Assembly: GCF_013003985.1 (NCBI RefSeq)
Contig: NZ_CP053073.1
Span: 3,100,001-3,164,000 of the forward strand
DNA from: Usitatibacter palustris
Lineage (GTDB): Bacteria > Pseudomonadota > Gammaproteobacteria > Burkholderiales > Usitatibacteraceae
Direction of reading: 5' to 3'
Length of the DNA stretch: 64,000 bases
Shown here: positions 1 through 8,458 of the stretch, one piece after another
Layout of the letters: every line of letters starts with the position of its first letter
Numbering within the stretch: the stretch's first letter is position 1
Notes under the pieces: generated by a model
Seen by the model: only the letters and a program-made list of their open reading frames with translations
Databases searched by the model: none
Told to the model about the DNA's origin: nothing
Position numbers and translations under genes: made by a program

Positions 1-787
1 ACGCGACGACATCGAGTGGCGAATGCTCGAGGTCCGTCGCCCACAGGTGGCCGCCGAACTTCGCGACGAGCTCCGTGCGCGCGGGTTTGTCTTCGTACGC
101 GGCGACGGGCGCGAGGAAGTCGCGCGGATTGGCGAGGCCGTTGGAGCCGATGGGTCCGAGCTCGGGCAGGCGAAGCGGCGCGCCGTAGTTCTCGCAAACG
201 TAGCCGCGTGCGGCGCCTTCGACGCCGACGCGAAACTTCACGCCGCGCGGAATGACGGCAATTTCACCGGGGGCGATGGAGAGCATGCCGAACTCGGTCG
301 CGAGTTCGAGCGCGCCTTCCTGCGGGACGATCAGCAACTCGCCATCGGCGCTGTAGAAGACGCGATTCATCGAGCGGTTGCACGCATACAGGTGCACGCC
401 CACACCCTGCTGCTTTCGCGCCTCGCCATTCGTGGCGATGGTCGCGAGGCCGGCGATGAAGTCGGTGGGCTGCGAAGGCATCGGCATCGGCGCCCAGCGC
501 AGCCGATTGGGCGGGCATTCGGCCTCGAGGCAAGGCCCGGTGCGAAGGAGCGCGTCATCGAGGCGGCGGAACGGCGGATGCATTGCGGAGGGTCGCACGC
601 GATAGAGCCAGGAGCGCTGGTTGGCTGCGCGCGGCGCGGTGAACGCGGTGCCGGAGAGTTGTTCGGCGTAGAGGCCGAAGGCGACCTTCTGGGGCGAGTT
701 ACGGCCGACGGGGAGCGCGCCCGCGATCGCTTCCGATTCGTGGTGGCTTCCGAAACCCGATAGATACGCTGTCGCTCGTTCAGTCAT
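1..787 (-). CDS. hmgA: Homogentisate 1,2-dioxygenase, C-terminus cut by window edge
   Basis: This cytoplasmic non-heme iron enzyme opens the ring of homogentisate to maleylacetoacetate in phenylalanine and tyrosine breakdown. Translation from the ATG at 787 gives 262 codons before the window edge. The start [20 protein letters not shown] is followed by the family-typical stretches [27 protein letters not shown] and [10 protein letters not shown] near residues 25-70, then a cupin-like region around [20 protein letters not shown]. Full-length enzymes have roughly 430 residues, so the iron-binding C-terminal part lies outside the window and cannot be checked. A GAAGGG stretch 8 bases before the ATG is a reasonable ribosome site. 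hpd, the preceding pathway step, lies directly upstream on the same strand, separated by an inverted-repeat element. Confidence 0.95.
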   Translation of the reverse strand, partial: MTERATAYLSGFGSHHESEAIAGALPVGRNSPQKVAFGLYAEQLSGTAFTAPRAANQRSWLYRVRPSAMHPPFRRLDDALLRTGPCLEAECPPNRLRWAPMPMPSQPTDFIAGLATIATNGEARKQQGVGVHLYACNRSMNRVFYSADGELLIVPQEGALELATEFGMLSIAPGEIAVIPRGVKFRVGVEGAARGYVCENYGAPLRLPELGPIGSNGLANPRDFLAPVAAYEDKPARTELVAKFGGHLWATDLEHSPLDVVA

Positions 788-807
788 GGGGCCCTTCGGG
801 GGCTAAA

Positions 808-977
808 GCAGAAAGAATCCGCAGATAAACGCAGATAAACGCAGATAAAACCTGGAGCGGGCGGAATACTCATCGGGCGGAAACTCGTCGGGCTGACCAC
901 TTCGACTTCTGATGATCTCCAGCCATTCATTGGCCTTTATCCGCGTTTATCTGCGTTTATCTGCGGATTCTTTCTGC
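808..977. repeat. Inverted-repeat element A with 10-bp tandem units
   Basis: Two 42-base arms (808-849 and 936-977) are reverse complements with a single mismatch and enclose an 86-base centre. Each arm carries three head-to-tail 10-base units of the type CGCAGATAAA (820-829, 830-839, 840-849 on the left), preceded by GCAGAAAGAATC. It fills the hpd-hmgA gap. Related elements lie at 35981-36149 and 62711-62818. No open frame or transposase is associated. The function is unknown; the 10-base period equals about one helical turn. Confidence 0.9.
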
Positions 978-983
978 CTTTCC

Positions 984-2060
984 TTAAATCACGCCGCGAG
1001 CGATCTGGTCAGCCTCGATCGACTCGAACAGCGCCTTGAAGTTGCCCTCGCCGAAGCCCTGGTTGCCCTTCCGCTGGATGATCTCGAAGAAGATCGGGCC
1101 GATCACGGTCTCGGTGAAGATCTGCAGCAGCTTGTCTTCGTGGTGGTCCTTGTCCATCCCCTCGCCGTCGATGAGGATGCGGTTCCTGCGAAGGCGCGCG
1201 AGGTCCTCGCCGTGCCCCTTCACGCGGCTGTCGACGCGCTCGTAGTAGGTCTCGGGCGTATCGAGGAACTTCACGCTCTTCTCGCGCAGCTCCTCCACCG
1301 TCGTGTAGATGTTCGCCGTGGACAGCGCGATGTGCTGGATGCCCTCGCCGTGATACGCGTCGAGGTACTCCTGGATCTGCGACTTCTGGTCCGCGGGCTC
1401 GTTGATCGGGATGCGGATCTTCCCGCACGGGCTGGTGAGCGCGCGCGAGGTGAGGCCGGTCTTCTTCCCTTTGATGTCGAAGTAGCGGATCTCGCGGAAG
1501 TTGAAGAGCTTCTCGTAGAACTGCGCCCACACGTCCATCCGGTTGGGATAGACGTTGTGCGTAAGGTGATCCACCTCGATGAGGCCCGCGCCTTCGGGTT
1601 CCTGGTCGACGCCGTCGAAAGGGACGAAGTCGACGTCATAGATGGAGAGATTGGTATTGTTGCCCGGATAGCGGTCGATCAGATAAATGAGGCTGTCGCC
1701 GATGCCGCGGATCGCCGGGATGTTGAGCTCCATCGGGCCCACGGGGCCGTGATAAGGCTTGGCGCCGAGCTCGATCGCGCGCTTGTAGGCGTGGGCGGCA
1801 TCTTTCACGCGGATCGCGAATGCGCACGCCGAAGGCCCGTGCACGCGGGCGAACGATTGCGCGAACGAATCGGGCTCGCGGTTCACGATGAAGTTCACGC
1901 GTCCCTGGCGATAGAGGATCACGTCCTTCGAGCGGTGGTGCGCGACGGCGGTGAAGCCCATCTGCTCGAAGAGCGTGCCGAGTTGCTCGGGATTCGGGGC
2001 GGTGTACTCGACGAATTCGAATCCGTCGGTCCCCATCGGGTTGTCGCGGGCAGGTTCCAT
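984..2060 (-). CDS. hpd: 4-hydroxyphenylpyruvate dioxygenase
   Basis: The enzyme converts 4-hydroxyphenylpyruvate to homogentisate, the substrate of the neighbouring hmgA product. The 358-residue length is normal for the family. The two-domain VOC fold shows the iron-binding triad in the C-terminal half: His165 in VDHLTH, His243 in IQHIAL and Glu326 in FFEIIQRKG. The family-typical C-terminal run GFGEGNFKALFESIEADQI is intact. The ATG at 2060 is favoured because TAGAAT lies only six bases before it, a spacing that would make the mRNA leaderless. An Lrp-type regulator is transcribed divergently, and a GCAAT-AGG-ATTGC dyad lies where the -35 region of hpd should be, so Lrp control of tyrosine catabolism is likely (inference). 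Confidence 0.96.
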   Translation of the reverse strand: MEPARDNPMGTDGFEFVEYTAPNPEQLGTLFEQMGFTAVAHHRSKDVILYRQGRVNFIVNREPDSFAQSFARVHGPSACAFAIRVKDAAHAYKRAIELGAKPYHGPVGPMELNIPAIRGIGDSLIYLIDRYPGNNTNLSIYDVDFVPFDGVDQEPEGAGLIEVDHLTHNVYPNRMDVWAQFYEKLFNFREIRYFDIKGKKTGLTSRALTSPCGKIRIPINEPADQKSQIQEYLDAYHGEGIQHIALSTANIYTTVEELREKSVKFLDTPETYYERVDSRVKGHGEDLARLRRNRILIDGEGMDKDHHEDKLLQIFTETVIGPIFFEIIQRKGNQGFGEGNFKALFESIEADQIARGVI

Positions 2061-2066
2061 GCCGTC

Positions 2067-2072
2067 ATTCTA
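2067..2072 (-). promoter_or_regulatory. hpd -10 element, leaderless spacing
   Basis: The minus strand reads TAGAAT, then GACGGC, then the hpd ATG. Six bases between a -10 hexamer and the start codon put the expected transcription start at or next to the A of ATG. No ribosome site is present, which fits leaderless translation. This is an inference from spacing only. Confidence 0.55.
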
Positions 2073-2085
2073 CGTGGGACCCCTC

Positions 2086-2098
2086 GCAATAGGATTGC
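2086..2098. promoter_or_regulatory. Candidate Lrp/AsnC operator 1
   Basis: The sequence is a perfect dyad, GCAAT-AGG-ATTGC. It overlaps the expected -35 region of the hpd promoter. A second dyad with the same half-sites lies 41 bases away centre to centre, about four helical turns, so both would face the same side of the DNA, as expected for a multimeric Lrp-family protein. Confidence 0.55.
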
Positions 2099-2125
2099 AA
2101 CTATGGCGGTGTGAAGGCACGATCA

Positions 2126-2140
2126 CGCAATATCATTGCG
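2126..2140. promoter_or_regulatory. Candidate Lrp/AsnC operator 2
   Basis: The sequence CGCAAT-ATC-ATTGCG is a perfect 6-3-6 dyad with the same GCAAT half-site as the copy at 2086-2098. It lies 24 bases before the regulator's ATG and covers TATCAT (2131-2136), a possible -10 for that gene, so autoregulation is plausible. Confidence 0.55.
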
Positions 2141-2164
2141 CCGAACAGGCCCGGAGCGCACGAA

Positions 2165-2647
2165 ATGGCACGACCCGCCCTCAACCGCACGGACCGCCGC
2201 CTGCTCGACATCCTCCAGCGCGACGGGCGCCTCACCAACCTGGAGCTCGCCGGCCGCGTGAACCTCTCGCCGAGTGCGTGCCTGCGCCGCGTGCGATCGC
2301 TCGAGGAATCGGGCGTGATCCGCGGGTACGCGGCGCTCGTCGATCCGGGCAAGGTGGGCCTCGGACTGCTCGCGTTCGTCACCGTGAAGCTCGAGAAGCG
2401 CGGACGCATGCCCACGGACACTTTCGCGAAGGCCGTGAAGGACTGGCCGGAAGTCGTCGGCTGCCACGCGATGACGGGCGAGATGGACTACCTGCTGCGC
2501 GTGCGCGTCGAGGATCTCGAGCACTTCTCGCGCTTCGTGATGGATTCGCTGCTCAAGCAGCCCGGCGTGCTCGACGTGAAATCGAGCTTCGTGCTCGAGG
2601 AAGTAAAGGAGACGACGGCCCTGCCCCTCGCCCAGGTTGGACCCTGA
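2165..2647 (+). CDS. Lrp/AsnC-family transcriptional regulator
   Basis: This 160-residue protein has the standard two-part layout of the family. An N-terminal helix-turn-helix (about residues 8-55, with LNRTDRRLLDILQRDGRLTN and LSPSACLRRVRSLEESGVI) is followed by a RAM ligand-binding/oligomerisation domain (about 65-150). The ATG at 2165 is chosen over an in-frame ATG 54 bases upstream because it begins at the usual family N-terminus and has a GGAG stretch 8 bases ahead. The gene is divergent from hpd, and two GCAAT-N3-ATTGC dyads lie in the 104-base gap. The likely role is control of hpd/hmgA in response to an aromatic amino acid or keto acid (inference from context). Confidence 0.9.
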   Translation: MARPALNRTDRRLLDILQRDGRLTNLELAGRVNLSPSACLRRVRSLEESGVIRGYAALVDPGKVGLGLLAFVTVKLEKRGRMPTDTFAKAVKDWPEVVGCHAMTGEMDYLLRVRVEDLEHFSRFVMDSLLKQPGVLDVKSSFVLEEVKETTALPLAQVGP

Positions 2648-2722
2648 GTTCCTACGTCGGGCCCGCCACGTTACGTCTGAAAGATTCGGTCATCCGGCCG
2701 AGACGTTTCGCAATCTTTTTTC

Positions 2723-2745
2723 TATACTCGGGCCATTCGCAAGAC
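2723..2745 (+). promoter_or_regulatory. Promoter of the TonB-domain lipoprotein gene, with shared GGCCATTCGCA motif
   Basis: TATACT follows a T-rich run and is itself followed after two bases by GGCCATTCGCAAGAC. Nearly the same arrangement (T-run, TATATT, GGCCATTCGCACGAC) precedes the peptide-binding protein gene at 4202-4225. The shared block would cover the transcription start and the first transcribed bases. Confidence 0.45.
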
Positions 2746-2768
2746 AAAAAATGGGGAGGCAAGGTCTC

Positions 2769-3473
2769 ATGTTCATGCTGCGAGGGCTGCTGGCAGCCGT
2801 CGCCGCGGGCCTGTTGCTGACGGCCTGCGGCAAGAGTGAACCACCCGCCAAGGCGCGTGCGAACGCGCCCGTGCAAATTCCGCAACCCGATGCCTCGGGT
2901 TCGAGCGGAGGCAAGGTGGATCCGAATGAAGGGTTGAAGGAACGCCTCGCGCGCCAGGAAGCGGCGTCGAAGCTCTTCGACAAGACGAAACCCGAACCGC
3001 CGCCCAAGGCGGAGCCGAAAGCGCCGGCCGAAAGCCGGAGTGCCGCGGCCACGAAAGCCGAGCCTGCGAAGCCCGAGCCCGTGAAGGCCGAGCCGCCCAA
3101 GCCCGTCGAGGCGCCGCCGCCCGTCGCCGAGAAGAAGGCCGAACCCGCGCCCGCGCCGCGCACCGACGTCGCTGCGGCAAAACCCGCCGCCACGCCGCCG
3201 CCCCCGCCGCCGAGCGTGCAGGCCGCGAAGCTCGTGTCCCGCGTCGATCCCGACTTCCCGCGCGAAGCCGCGCAGCAGGGCATCGACAAGGGCCACGTGA
3301 AGGTGCGCATGACCCTCGACGCCAACGGCAACGTGACGAAGGTGGACATCATCGAGGCCGTTCCCCGTCGCGTATTCGACCGCGCCGTCGTGCGCGCGCT
3401 TTCGCAATGGCGCTTCAACGACGGGGCCTCGGGTCGCACCGTCGAGACCGAGGTCGAGTTCAGGCCGCAATGA
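2769..3473 (+). CDS. Lipoprotein with a TonB-like C-terminal domain
   Basis: The predicted 234-residue protein starts with a lipoprotein signal ending in LLTAC, with Cys20 as the lipidation site. Residues 45-150 are a long linker of alternating Pro, Ala, Lys and Glu, of the kind that spans the periplasm in TonB proteins. The last 80 residues (from about VSRVDPDFPREAAQQGIDKG) match the TonB C-terminal fold. Unlike classical TonB, the N-terminus is a lipobox rather than a plain membrane anchor, so it may be an envelope protein that borrows the domain rather than an ExbBD partner. The ATG at 2769 is chosen for the GGGGAGG stretch about 9 bases upstream; earlier in-frame ATGs lack this. The TGA stop lies inside a palindrome. 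Confidence 0.8.
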   Translation: MFMLRGLLAAVAAGLLLTACGKSEPPAKARANAPVQIPQPDASGSSGGKVDPNEGLKERLARQEAASKLFDKTKPEPPPKAEPKAPAESRSAAATKAEPAKPEPVKAEPPKPVEAPPPVAEKKAEPAPAPRTDVAAAKPAATPPPPPPSVQAAKLVSRVDPDFPREAAQQGIDKGHVKVRMTLDANGNVTKVDIIEAVPRRVFDRAVVRALSQWRFNDGASGRTVETEVEFRPQ

Positions 3474-3538
3474 AGTAGAGGGGTCAGATCCCTTTACGTT
3501 CGCTCGAAAGTAAAGGGATCTGACCCCTCTACTTCATT
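3469..3538. terminator. Palindrome at convergent gene ends (GGGGTCAG family, copy 1)
   Basis: Perfect 29-base arms (3469-3497 and 3510-3538) surround a 12-base loop. The arms contain AGTAGAGGGGTCAGATC and end in CCTTTAC. The left arm includes the TGA of the upstream gene and the right arm includes the TAG of the converging gene, so one structure could end transcription in both directions. Copies 2 and 3 are at 16229-16383 and 54306-54398. Confidence 0.75.
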
Positions 3539-4173
3539 GCGTCGAGCTTCGCCAGGTCGATCGCGTCCACCGCGGCGCGAAAGGTCTTCATGTCGAGGTT
3601 CGTGCCGCGCGCGGTGACCACGAAGCGGCCCGCGACCATCACGTCGAGCTCGCCCGCGCGCTGCTTGCGCGAGTAGCGCTCGTAGGCCTTGCGGCCGGCG
3701 ATCTTGCTGGTGCGCTCGTAGCCGTCGTCGCCCTCCTTGTCGATCTCGACGTTGAGCCAGTTGAACGCCATCGCGGCGACACCGGTGAACGTGCCGATAT
3801 CGATGATCTCGAGTTCGAGGCGCGCTCCCTTGCCGTCCTCGTACACGCCCAGGGCCTTCGAAGAGGCCACACCCATCACGTTGGTCTTCTGGCCCTCGGA
3901 GCTCGTGCGTTGCAGGCCGGCGATCGATTCGGGCAACAGCGTGCGCAGCTTGCGATGGTCGGTGGGCTCGGTCTTCGTGCCATCCGTGAGCGCATTGCCC
4001 ATTTGCAGGGCGGCGTCGCCCATCTTCTGCGCATCGCCCTTCCGCGCGGCCTCTCCCATCTGCTTGGCGGCCTGTTCCATGCGCGTCGCGGTGTCGGCAG
4101 GCTTGGGCGGCGGAGGCTCGCTGCAACCGGCCAGCGCGAGCCCCGCGGCAACCAGCGGGTAGAAGGGCTTCAT
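3529..4173 (-). CDS. Hypothetical lipoprotein
   Basis: I do not recognise a named family. The 214-residue product begins MKPFYPLVAAGLALAGCSEP, a lipoprotein signal with Cys17 as the modified residue. A proline patch follows, then an Ala/Met/Gln-rich helical stretch (about 20-55) with MEQAAKQMGEAARKGDAQKM, and a mixed alpha/beta domain of about 150 residues. The ATG at 4173 is preferred over an in-frame ATG 18 bases upstream because it gives a compact signal peptide. The gene ends Met-Lys-stop inside the palindrome shared with the converging TonB-domain gene and is divergent from the peptide transporter operon. Confidence 0.75.
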   Translation of the reverse strand: MKPFYPLVAAGLALAGCSEPPPPKPADTATRMEQAAKQMGEAARKGDAQKMGDAALQMGNALTDGTKTEPTDHRKLRTLLPESIAGLQRTSSEGQKTNVMGVASSKALGVYEDGKGARLELEIIDIGTFTGVAAMAFNWLNVEIDKEGDDGYERTSKIAGRKAYERYSRKQRAGELDVMVAGRFVVTARGTNLDMKTFRAAVDAIDLAKLDAMK

Positions 4174-4201
4174 GCGGCCCATTATCCCCACTTTTTTCGC
4201 G

Positions 4202-4225
4202 TATATTTCAGGCCATTCGCACGAC
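4202..4225 (+). promoter_or_regulatory. Promoter of the peptide ABC transporter operon
   Basis: A run of T residues, then TATATT (4202-4207) and GGCCATTCGCACGAC (4211-4225) repeat the arrangement seen before the gene at 2769. A leader of about 35 bases with GGGGGG ahead of the ATG at 4251 follows. The shared initial-transcribed block suggests common control or common ancestry of the two promoters. Confidence 0.45.
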
Positions 4226-4250
4226 GCATCAAACCCTGGGGGGCTTCCAC

Positions 4251-5825
4251 ATGCTGAATCGCACCGCTCTTGGCGCGGCCGTTCTCGCCACGCTGTTCGC
4301 GCTCGCCGCCGACGCGAAAACCCTGCGCTGGTCCAGCCAGGGCGACATCCTCACGATGGACCCGCACGCGCAGAACGAGGGCCTCAACAACTCGGTTTCC
4401 GACCACGTCTACGAACCGCTCGTCACGCGCGGCAAGGACCTCAAGATCGAGCCCTGCCTCGCCCTGTCGTGGAAGGCCGAAGGCACGAGCGCGATGCGCT
4501 TCAAGCTGCGCCCGAACGTGAAGTTCCATGACGGCGCGCCGTTCACCGCCGACGACGTCGTCTTCTCGGTCGAGCGGGCGCTCGCCCCCACGTCGAACTT
4601 CTCGCCCTACATGCAGGGCATCACGGGCGCGAAGAAGATCGACGACCTCACGGTCGACATCACCACGAGCGGGCCCAACCCCGTGTTGCTCGCGCAGCTC
4701 ACGGAAGTGCGCATGGTGAACCGCGCCTGGGCCGTGAAGAACAACGTCGTGAGGCCGCAGGACTTCAAGAACAAGGAAGAGACCTACGGTGCGCGCAACG
4801 CCAACGGCACCGGTCCCTACGTGCTGAAGAGCCGCGAGCCGGACGTGAAGACCGTGATGGTCCTCAACTCCAACTGGTGGGGAAAGATGGAAGGCAACGT
4901 GAACGAGATCGTGTACACGCCCATCAAGAGCGACGGCACGCGCATCGCGGCCCTCCTTTCGGGCGAGCTCGATTTCATCCTCGACCCGCCCGTGCAGGAC
5001 ATCCCGCGCCTGAAGTCGGACGGCAAGATCCGCATCCTCGAGGGCAACGAGAACCGCACGATCTTCTTCGGCTTCGACCAATGGCGTGACGAGCTCACGT
5101 ATTCGTCGGTCAAGGGCAAGAACCCGTTCAAGGACCAGCGCGTGCGTGAAGCGTTCCAGCTCGCCCTCGACCTCGAGGCGATCAAGACGCAGGTGATGCG
5201 CGGCCTCGCCTTCCCCACGGGCGTGATGTTCGCGCCGCAGGTCGACGGCTACGACAAGTCGATCGATATCGTGAAGAAGCCCAACCCCGAGCGCGCGAAG
5301 AAGCTGCTCGCCGACGCGGGCTACCCCAACGGCTTCGAAGTGACGATGGACTGCCCGAACAACCGCTACATCAACGACGAGAAGATCTGCCAGGCGGCCG
5401 CGGCGATGCTCGCGCGCATCAACATCAAGATCAAGCTGAACGCCATGCCGCGCGCGACGTACTTCCCGAAGATCCAGAACTTCGACACCAGCCTCTACAT
5501 GCTCGGCTGGGGCGTGCCGACGTTCGATTCGCTCTACGCGCTGCAAAGCCTCCTGCGCACCAATGCGCTCAAGGGCGGCGACGGCAACTTCAACCTCGGC
5601 AAGTACTCGAACCCGAAGGTCGATGCCGCGGTCGATGCGCTGAAGACGGAAGTCGATCCCGTGAAGCGCAAGGCGCTCGCCAAGGAAGTCCTCACGATCC
5701 ACGCCGCCGACGTCGGCCACATCCCGCTGCACCACCAGGTCATTCCCTGGGCCATGCGCTCGGGCGTGTCCGCAGTCCACCGCGCGGACAACCGACTCAC
5801 CGTCAAGTGGGTAAAGATCCAGTGA
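4251..5825 (+). CDS. ABC transporter substrate-binding protein, family 5 (peptide type)
   Basis: This periplasmic solute-binding protein of the DppA/OppA family (524 residues, normal length) has a signal peptide ending near ALAADA and the mature start KTLRWSSQGDILTMDPHAQN. Family hallmarks include VKFHDGAPFTADDVVFSVER around residue 90 and the GTGPYVLK strand near 185. It is the first gene of an eight-gene operon and precedes a close paralogue, to which its end is translationally coupled. The sequence does not settle the ligand; peptides, opines or other amino-acid derivatives are all possible for the family. A GGGGGG stretch precedes the ATG. Confidence 0.92.
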   Translation: MLNRTALGAAVLATLFALAADAKTLRWSSQGDILTMDPHAQNEGLNNSVSDHVYEPLVTRGKDLKIEPCLALSWKAEGTSAMRFKLRPNVKFHDGAPFTADDVVFSVERALAPTSNFSPYMQGITGAKKIDDLTVDITTSGPNPVLLAQLTEVRMVNRAWAVKNNVVRPQDFKNKEETYGARNANGTGPYVLKSREPDVKTVMVLNSNWWGKMEGNVNEIVYTPIKSDGTRIAALLSGELDFILDPPVQDIPRLKSDGKIRILEGNENRTIFFGFDQWRDELTYSSVKGKNPFKDQRVREAFQLALDLEAIKTQVMRGLAFPTGVMFAPQVDGYDKSIDIVKKPNPERAKKLLADAGYPNGFEVTMDCPNNRYINDEKICQAAAAMLARINIKIKLNAMPRATYFPKIQNFDTSLYMLGWGVPTFDSLYALQSLLRTNALKGGDGNFNLGKYSNPKVDAAVDALKTEVDPVKRKALAKEVLTIHAADVGHIPLHHQVIPWAMRSGVSAVHRADNRLTVKWVKIQ

Positions 5826-7405
5826 CGACAAGAAGGGCGGCCTCGGCCGCCCTCTTCGTTTTTGCGCTGCTCCCCGCGCTCGCCGCCGGCAAGACGCTGC
5901 GCTACGCGAGCCAGCTCGACCCGCAGACGGCCGACCCGCACGCAGCCAACCTGCTCGCCACCGCGCGCCTCGTGCAGCAGGTCTACGACCCGCTCGTCTG
6001 GCGCGACAAGAACTGGAAGCCGATTCCGTGGCTCGCCGTTTCGTGGACGCAGACCTCGCCCACCGTGTGGCGCTTCAAGCTGCGCGAGGGCGTGAAGTTC
6101 CACGACGGCACGCCCTTCACCGCCGATGACATCGTGTTCTCCGTCGAGCGGACCCTCGCCCCGACCTCGCAGATGCGCACCGCGATCCAGGGCGTCGAGT
6201 CGGCGAAGAAGATCGACGCCTTCACCGTCGACCTGATCCTCAAGGAGCCGAACCCGGCGCTTCTTCACCACCTCACCAACTTCCGCATCATGAGCAAGGC
6301 CTGGTGCGTGAAGAACCGCGTCGAGAAGCCGCAGGACTACAAGAACAAGGAAGAGACGTACACGGTGCGCAACGCCAACGGCACCGGGCCGTTCGTGCTC
6401 AAGGAATGGACGCCCGATGTCCGCGTGCGCCTCGAGCAGAACAAGGACTGGTGGGGCCACAAGGAGAAGCACTTCGAGAGCAACATCACTGAAGTCGTGA
6501 TGCTGCCGATCAATTCGTCGGCCACGCGCCTCGCGGCCCTCCTCTCGGGCGAAGTCGACCTCGTGATCGATCCGCCCACCCAGGACGTCGCGCGCCTGAA
6601 GTCCAATCCGCAGCTCTCCGTCCTGGCCGCCAGGGAAATGCGAGTGCAGTACCTCACCTTCGACATGAAGCGTGACGAGCTGCTCTACGGCAGCGAGAAG
6701 CAGAAGAACCCGTGGAAGGACCTGCGCGTCCGCCAGGCCGTGGCGCACGCGATCGACGCCGACGCGATCAAGACCAAGGTGATGCGCGGCATGTCCAACC
6801 CCAACGGGTCGGTCATCACCGACCTCATCGCGGGCTACGACCCCGCGGGCGACAAGCGCCTCCCGTACGACCGCGAGCGAGCGAAGAAGCTGCTCGCCGA
6901 CGCAGGCTACGCGAAGGGCTTCGATGTCACGCTCGACTGCGGCAACAACCAGCCCGCCTCCGACATCTGCCAGGCGGTCTCCGCGATGCTCACGCAGGTG
7001 GGCATCCGCACGCGGCCCAACATCATCATCCAGTCGAGCTTCTTCCCGAAGATCGAGAAATACGACACCAGCTTCTACCTCCTGTCGTGGGGCGGCGGGG
7101 TCACCTCTGACGCGCTCTATACCCTCAACGCATTGCTGCACACCGTCGGCACCAAGGGCGAGGGCGACTTCAACATGGGGCGCTATTCAAGCCCGGAGAT
7201 GGACAAGCTGATCGACCGGGTCAAGGGCGAGAACGATCCGGTCAAGCGCAACGCCGCCATCCGCGACGCGCTCGTGCTCGCCAACCGGGAGCTGCCGGTG
7301 GTCCCGATCCACCAGCCGGTGATTCCCTGGGTGATGCGCAAGAACGTTTCCGCGTGGTACTCGCCCGTGAACACGGTATATTTCTACCGCGCACGCATCG
7401 ACTGA
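5822..7405 (+). CDS. Second ABC transporter substrate-binding protein, family 5
   Basis: This 527-residue periplasmic binding protein is a paralogue of the one just upstream: both share the VKFHDG..FTADD block, the RNANGTGP block, the ALLSGE-D-IDPP-QD segment and similar spacing throughout. The GTG at 5822 overlaps the TGA of the first gene (GTGA) and gives a clean signal peptide, VTTRRAASAALFVFALLPAL; a GTG 15 bases upstream is the alternative. Two binding proteins feeding one permease pair usually means two related ligands or affinities (inference). Both copies keep intact family motifs, so neither looks decayed. Confidence 0.9.
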   Translation: MTTRRAASAALFVFALLPALAAGKTLRYASQLDPQTADPHAANLLATARLVQQVYDPLVWRDKNWKPIPWLAVSWTQTSPTVWRFKLREGVKFHDGTPFTADDIVFSVERTLAPTSQMRTAIQGVESAKKIDAFTVDLILKEPNPALLHHLTNFRIMSKAWCVKNRVEKPQDYKNKEETYTVRNANGTGPFVLKEWTPDVRVRLEQNKDWWGHKEKHFESNITEVVMLPINSSATRLAALLSGEVDLVIDPPTQDVARLKSNPQLSVLAAREMRVQYLTFDMKRDELLYGSEKQKNPWKDLRVRQAVAHAIDADAIKTKVMRGMSNPNGSVITDLIAGYDPAGDKRLPYDRERAKKLLADAGYAKGFDVTLDCGNNQPASDICQAVSAMLTQVGIRTRPNIIIQSSFFPKIEKYDTSFYLLSWGGGVTSDALYTLNALLHTVGTKGEGDFNMGRYSSPEMDKLIDRVKGENDPVKRNAAIRDALVLANRELPVVPIHQPVIPWVMRKNVSAWYSPVNTVYFYRARID

Positions 7406-7411
7406 AAGACC

Positions 7412-8398
7412 ATGTTCGCCTTCATCATCCGCCGCCTGCTCCAGGGCGTGATCGTCATGCTCGTGGTGGGCTTCATCGCCTTCGCCCTGTTCAACTTCGT
7501 GGGCGATCCGGTGGCGTTGATGCTGCCGCCCGAAGCGACCAGCGCCGACCGCGCACAAATGCGCGAGGCCCTGGGCCTCGACAAGCCCTTCTACGTGCAG
7601 TTCGCGACCTTCATCGGCAACGCGGTGCAGGGCAACTTCGGCATCTCGCTGCGCCTCGGGCGCCCCGTCTCCACGCTGCTCGTCGAGCGCCTGCCCGCCA
7701 CGCTTGAGCTCGCCATGACCGCGGCGCTGATCGGCCTCACCGTCGGGATCACGCTGGGGGTCTACACCGCGCTCCGGCGCGACACCTGGATCTCGCGGGC
7801 GATCCTCACGACCTCGCTCATCGGCGTCTCGCTGCCCAACTTCCTCATCGGGATCTTCCTCATCCTCATCTTCGCCGTGTGGCTGGGCGTGCTGCCCTCG
7901 TTTGGCCGGGGTGACACCGTGAAGATCGGGCTGTGGTCGACGGGGCTCCTCACCACGAGCGGCTTGAAGGCGCTGATCCTTCCCGCGATCACGCTGGGCT
8001 TCTTCCCCGTCACGCTCATCATGCGGCTCGTGCGCTCGGAGATGCTCGAGGTCCTGCGCACCGACTACATCAAGTTCGCGCGCGCCCGCGGCCTCACCGA
8101 TCGCGCGGTGCACTTCGGACACGCACTCAAGAACACGCTCGTGCCGGTGATCACCATCACCGGCCTGCAGCTGGGCGGCATCATCGCCTTCGCGATCATC
8201 ACCGAGACCGTGTTCCAGTGGCCGGGGATGGGACTGCTCTTCGTGCAGGCGGTCCAGTTCGCCGACATCCCGGTGATGGGCGCGTACCTGTGCCTGATCG
8301 GGCTCATCTTCGTGGTGATCAACCTGTTCGTCGACATCGTCTATTACCTCGTCGATCCCCGCCTGCGGGTTGATCGGGCGATGGCGGGAGGACACTGA
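7412..8398 (+). CDS. dppB: Peptide-type ABC transporter permease, DppB family
   Basis: This 328-residue inner-membrane permease has six predicted helices and the BPD_transp_1 layout. The N-terminal helix MFAFIIRRLLQGVIVMLVVG is typical of DppB/OppB, as is GLDKPFYVQFATFIGNAVQG in the first periplasmic loop. The cytoplasmic EAA loop (RTDYIKFARARGLTDRAVHF, about 217-236) contacts the ATPases. It begins six bases after the second binding-protein gene. Its TGA overlaps an ATG that opens only a 22-codon frame, and the next real gene starts 60 bases on. Confidence 0.93.
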   Translation: MFAFIIRRLLQGVIVMLVVGFIAFALFNFVGDPVALMLPPEATSADRAQMREALGLDKPFYVQFATFIGNAVQGNFGISLRLGRPVSTLLVERLPATLELAMTAALIGLTVGITLGVYTALRRDTWISRAILTTSLIGVSLPNFLIGIFLILIFAVWLGVLPSFGRGDTVKIGLWSTGLLTTSGLKALILPAITLGFFPVTLIMRLVRSEMLEVLRTDYIKFARARGLTDRAVHFGHALKNTLVPVITITGLQLGGIIAFAIITETVFQWPGMGLLFVQAVQFADIPVMGAYLCLIGLIFVVINLFVDIVYYLVDPRLRVDRAMAGGH

Positions 8399-8458
8399 TG
8401 AAAAGCAGGTCCTCGAAGGCGAACAGCAGGTCCCGGCTTCCGGGACGACGGAGCTTCC

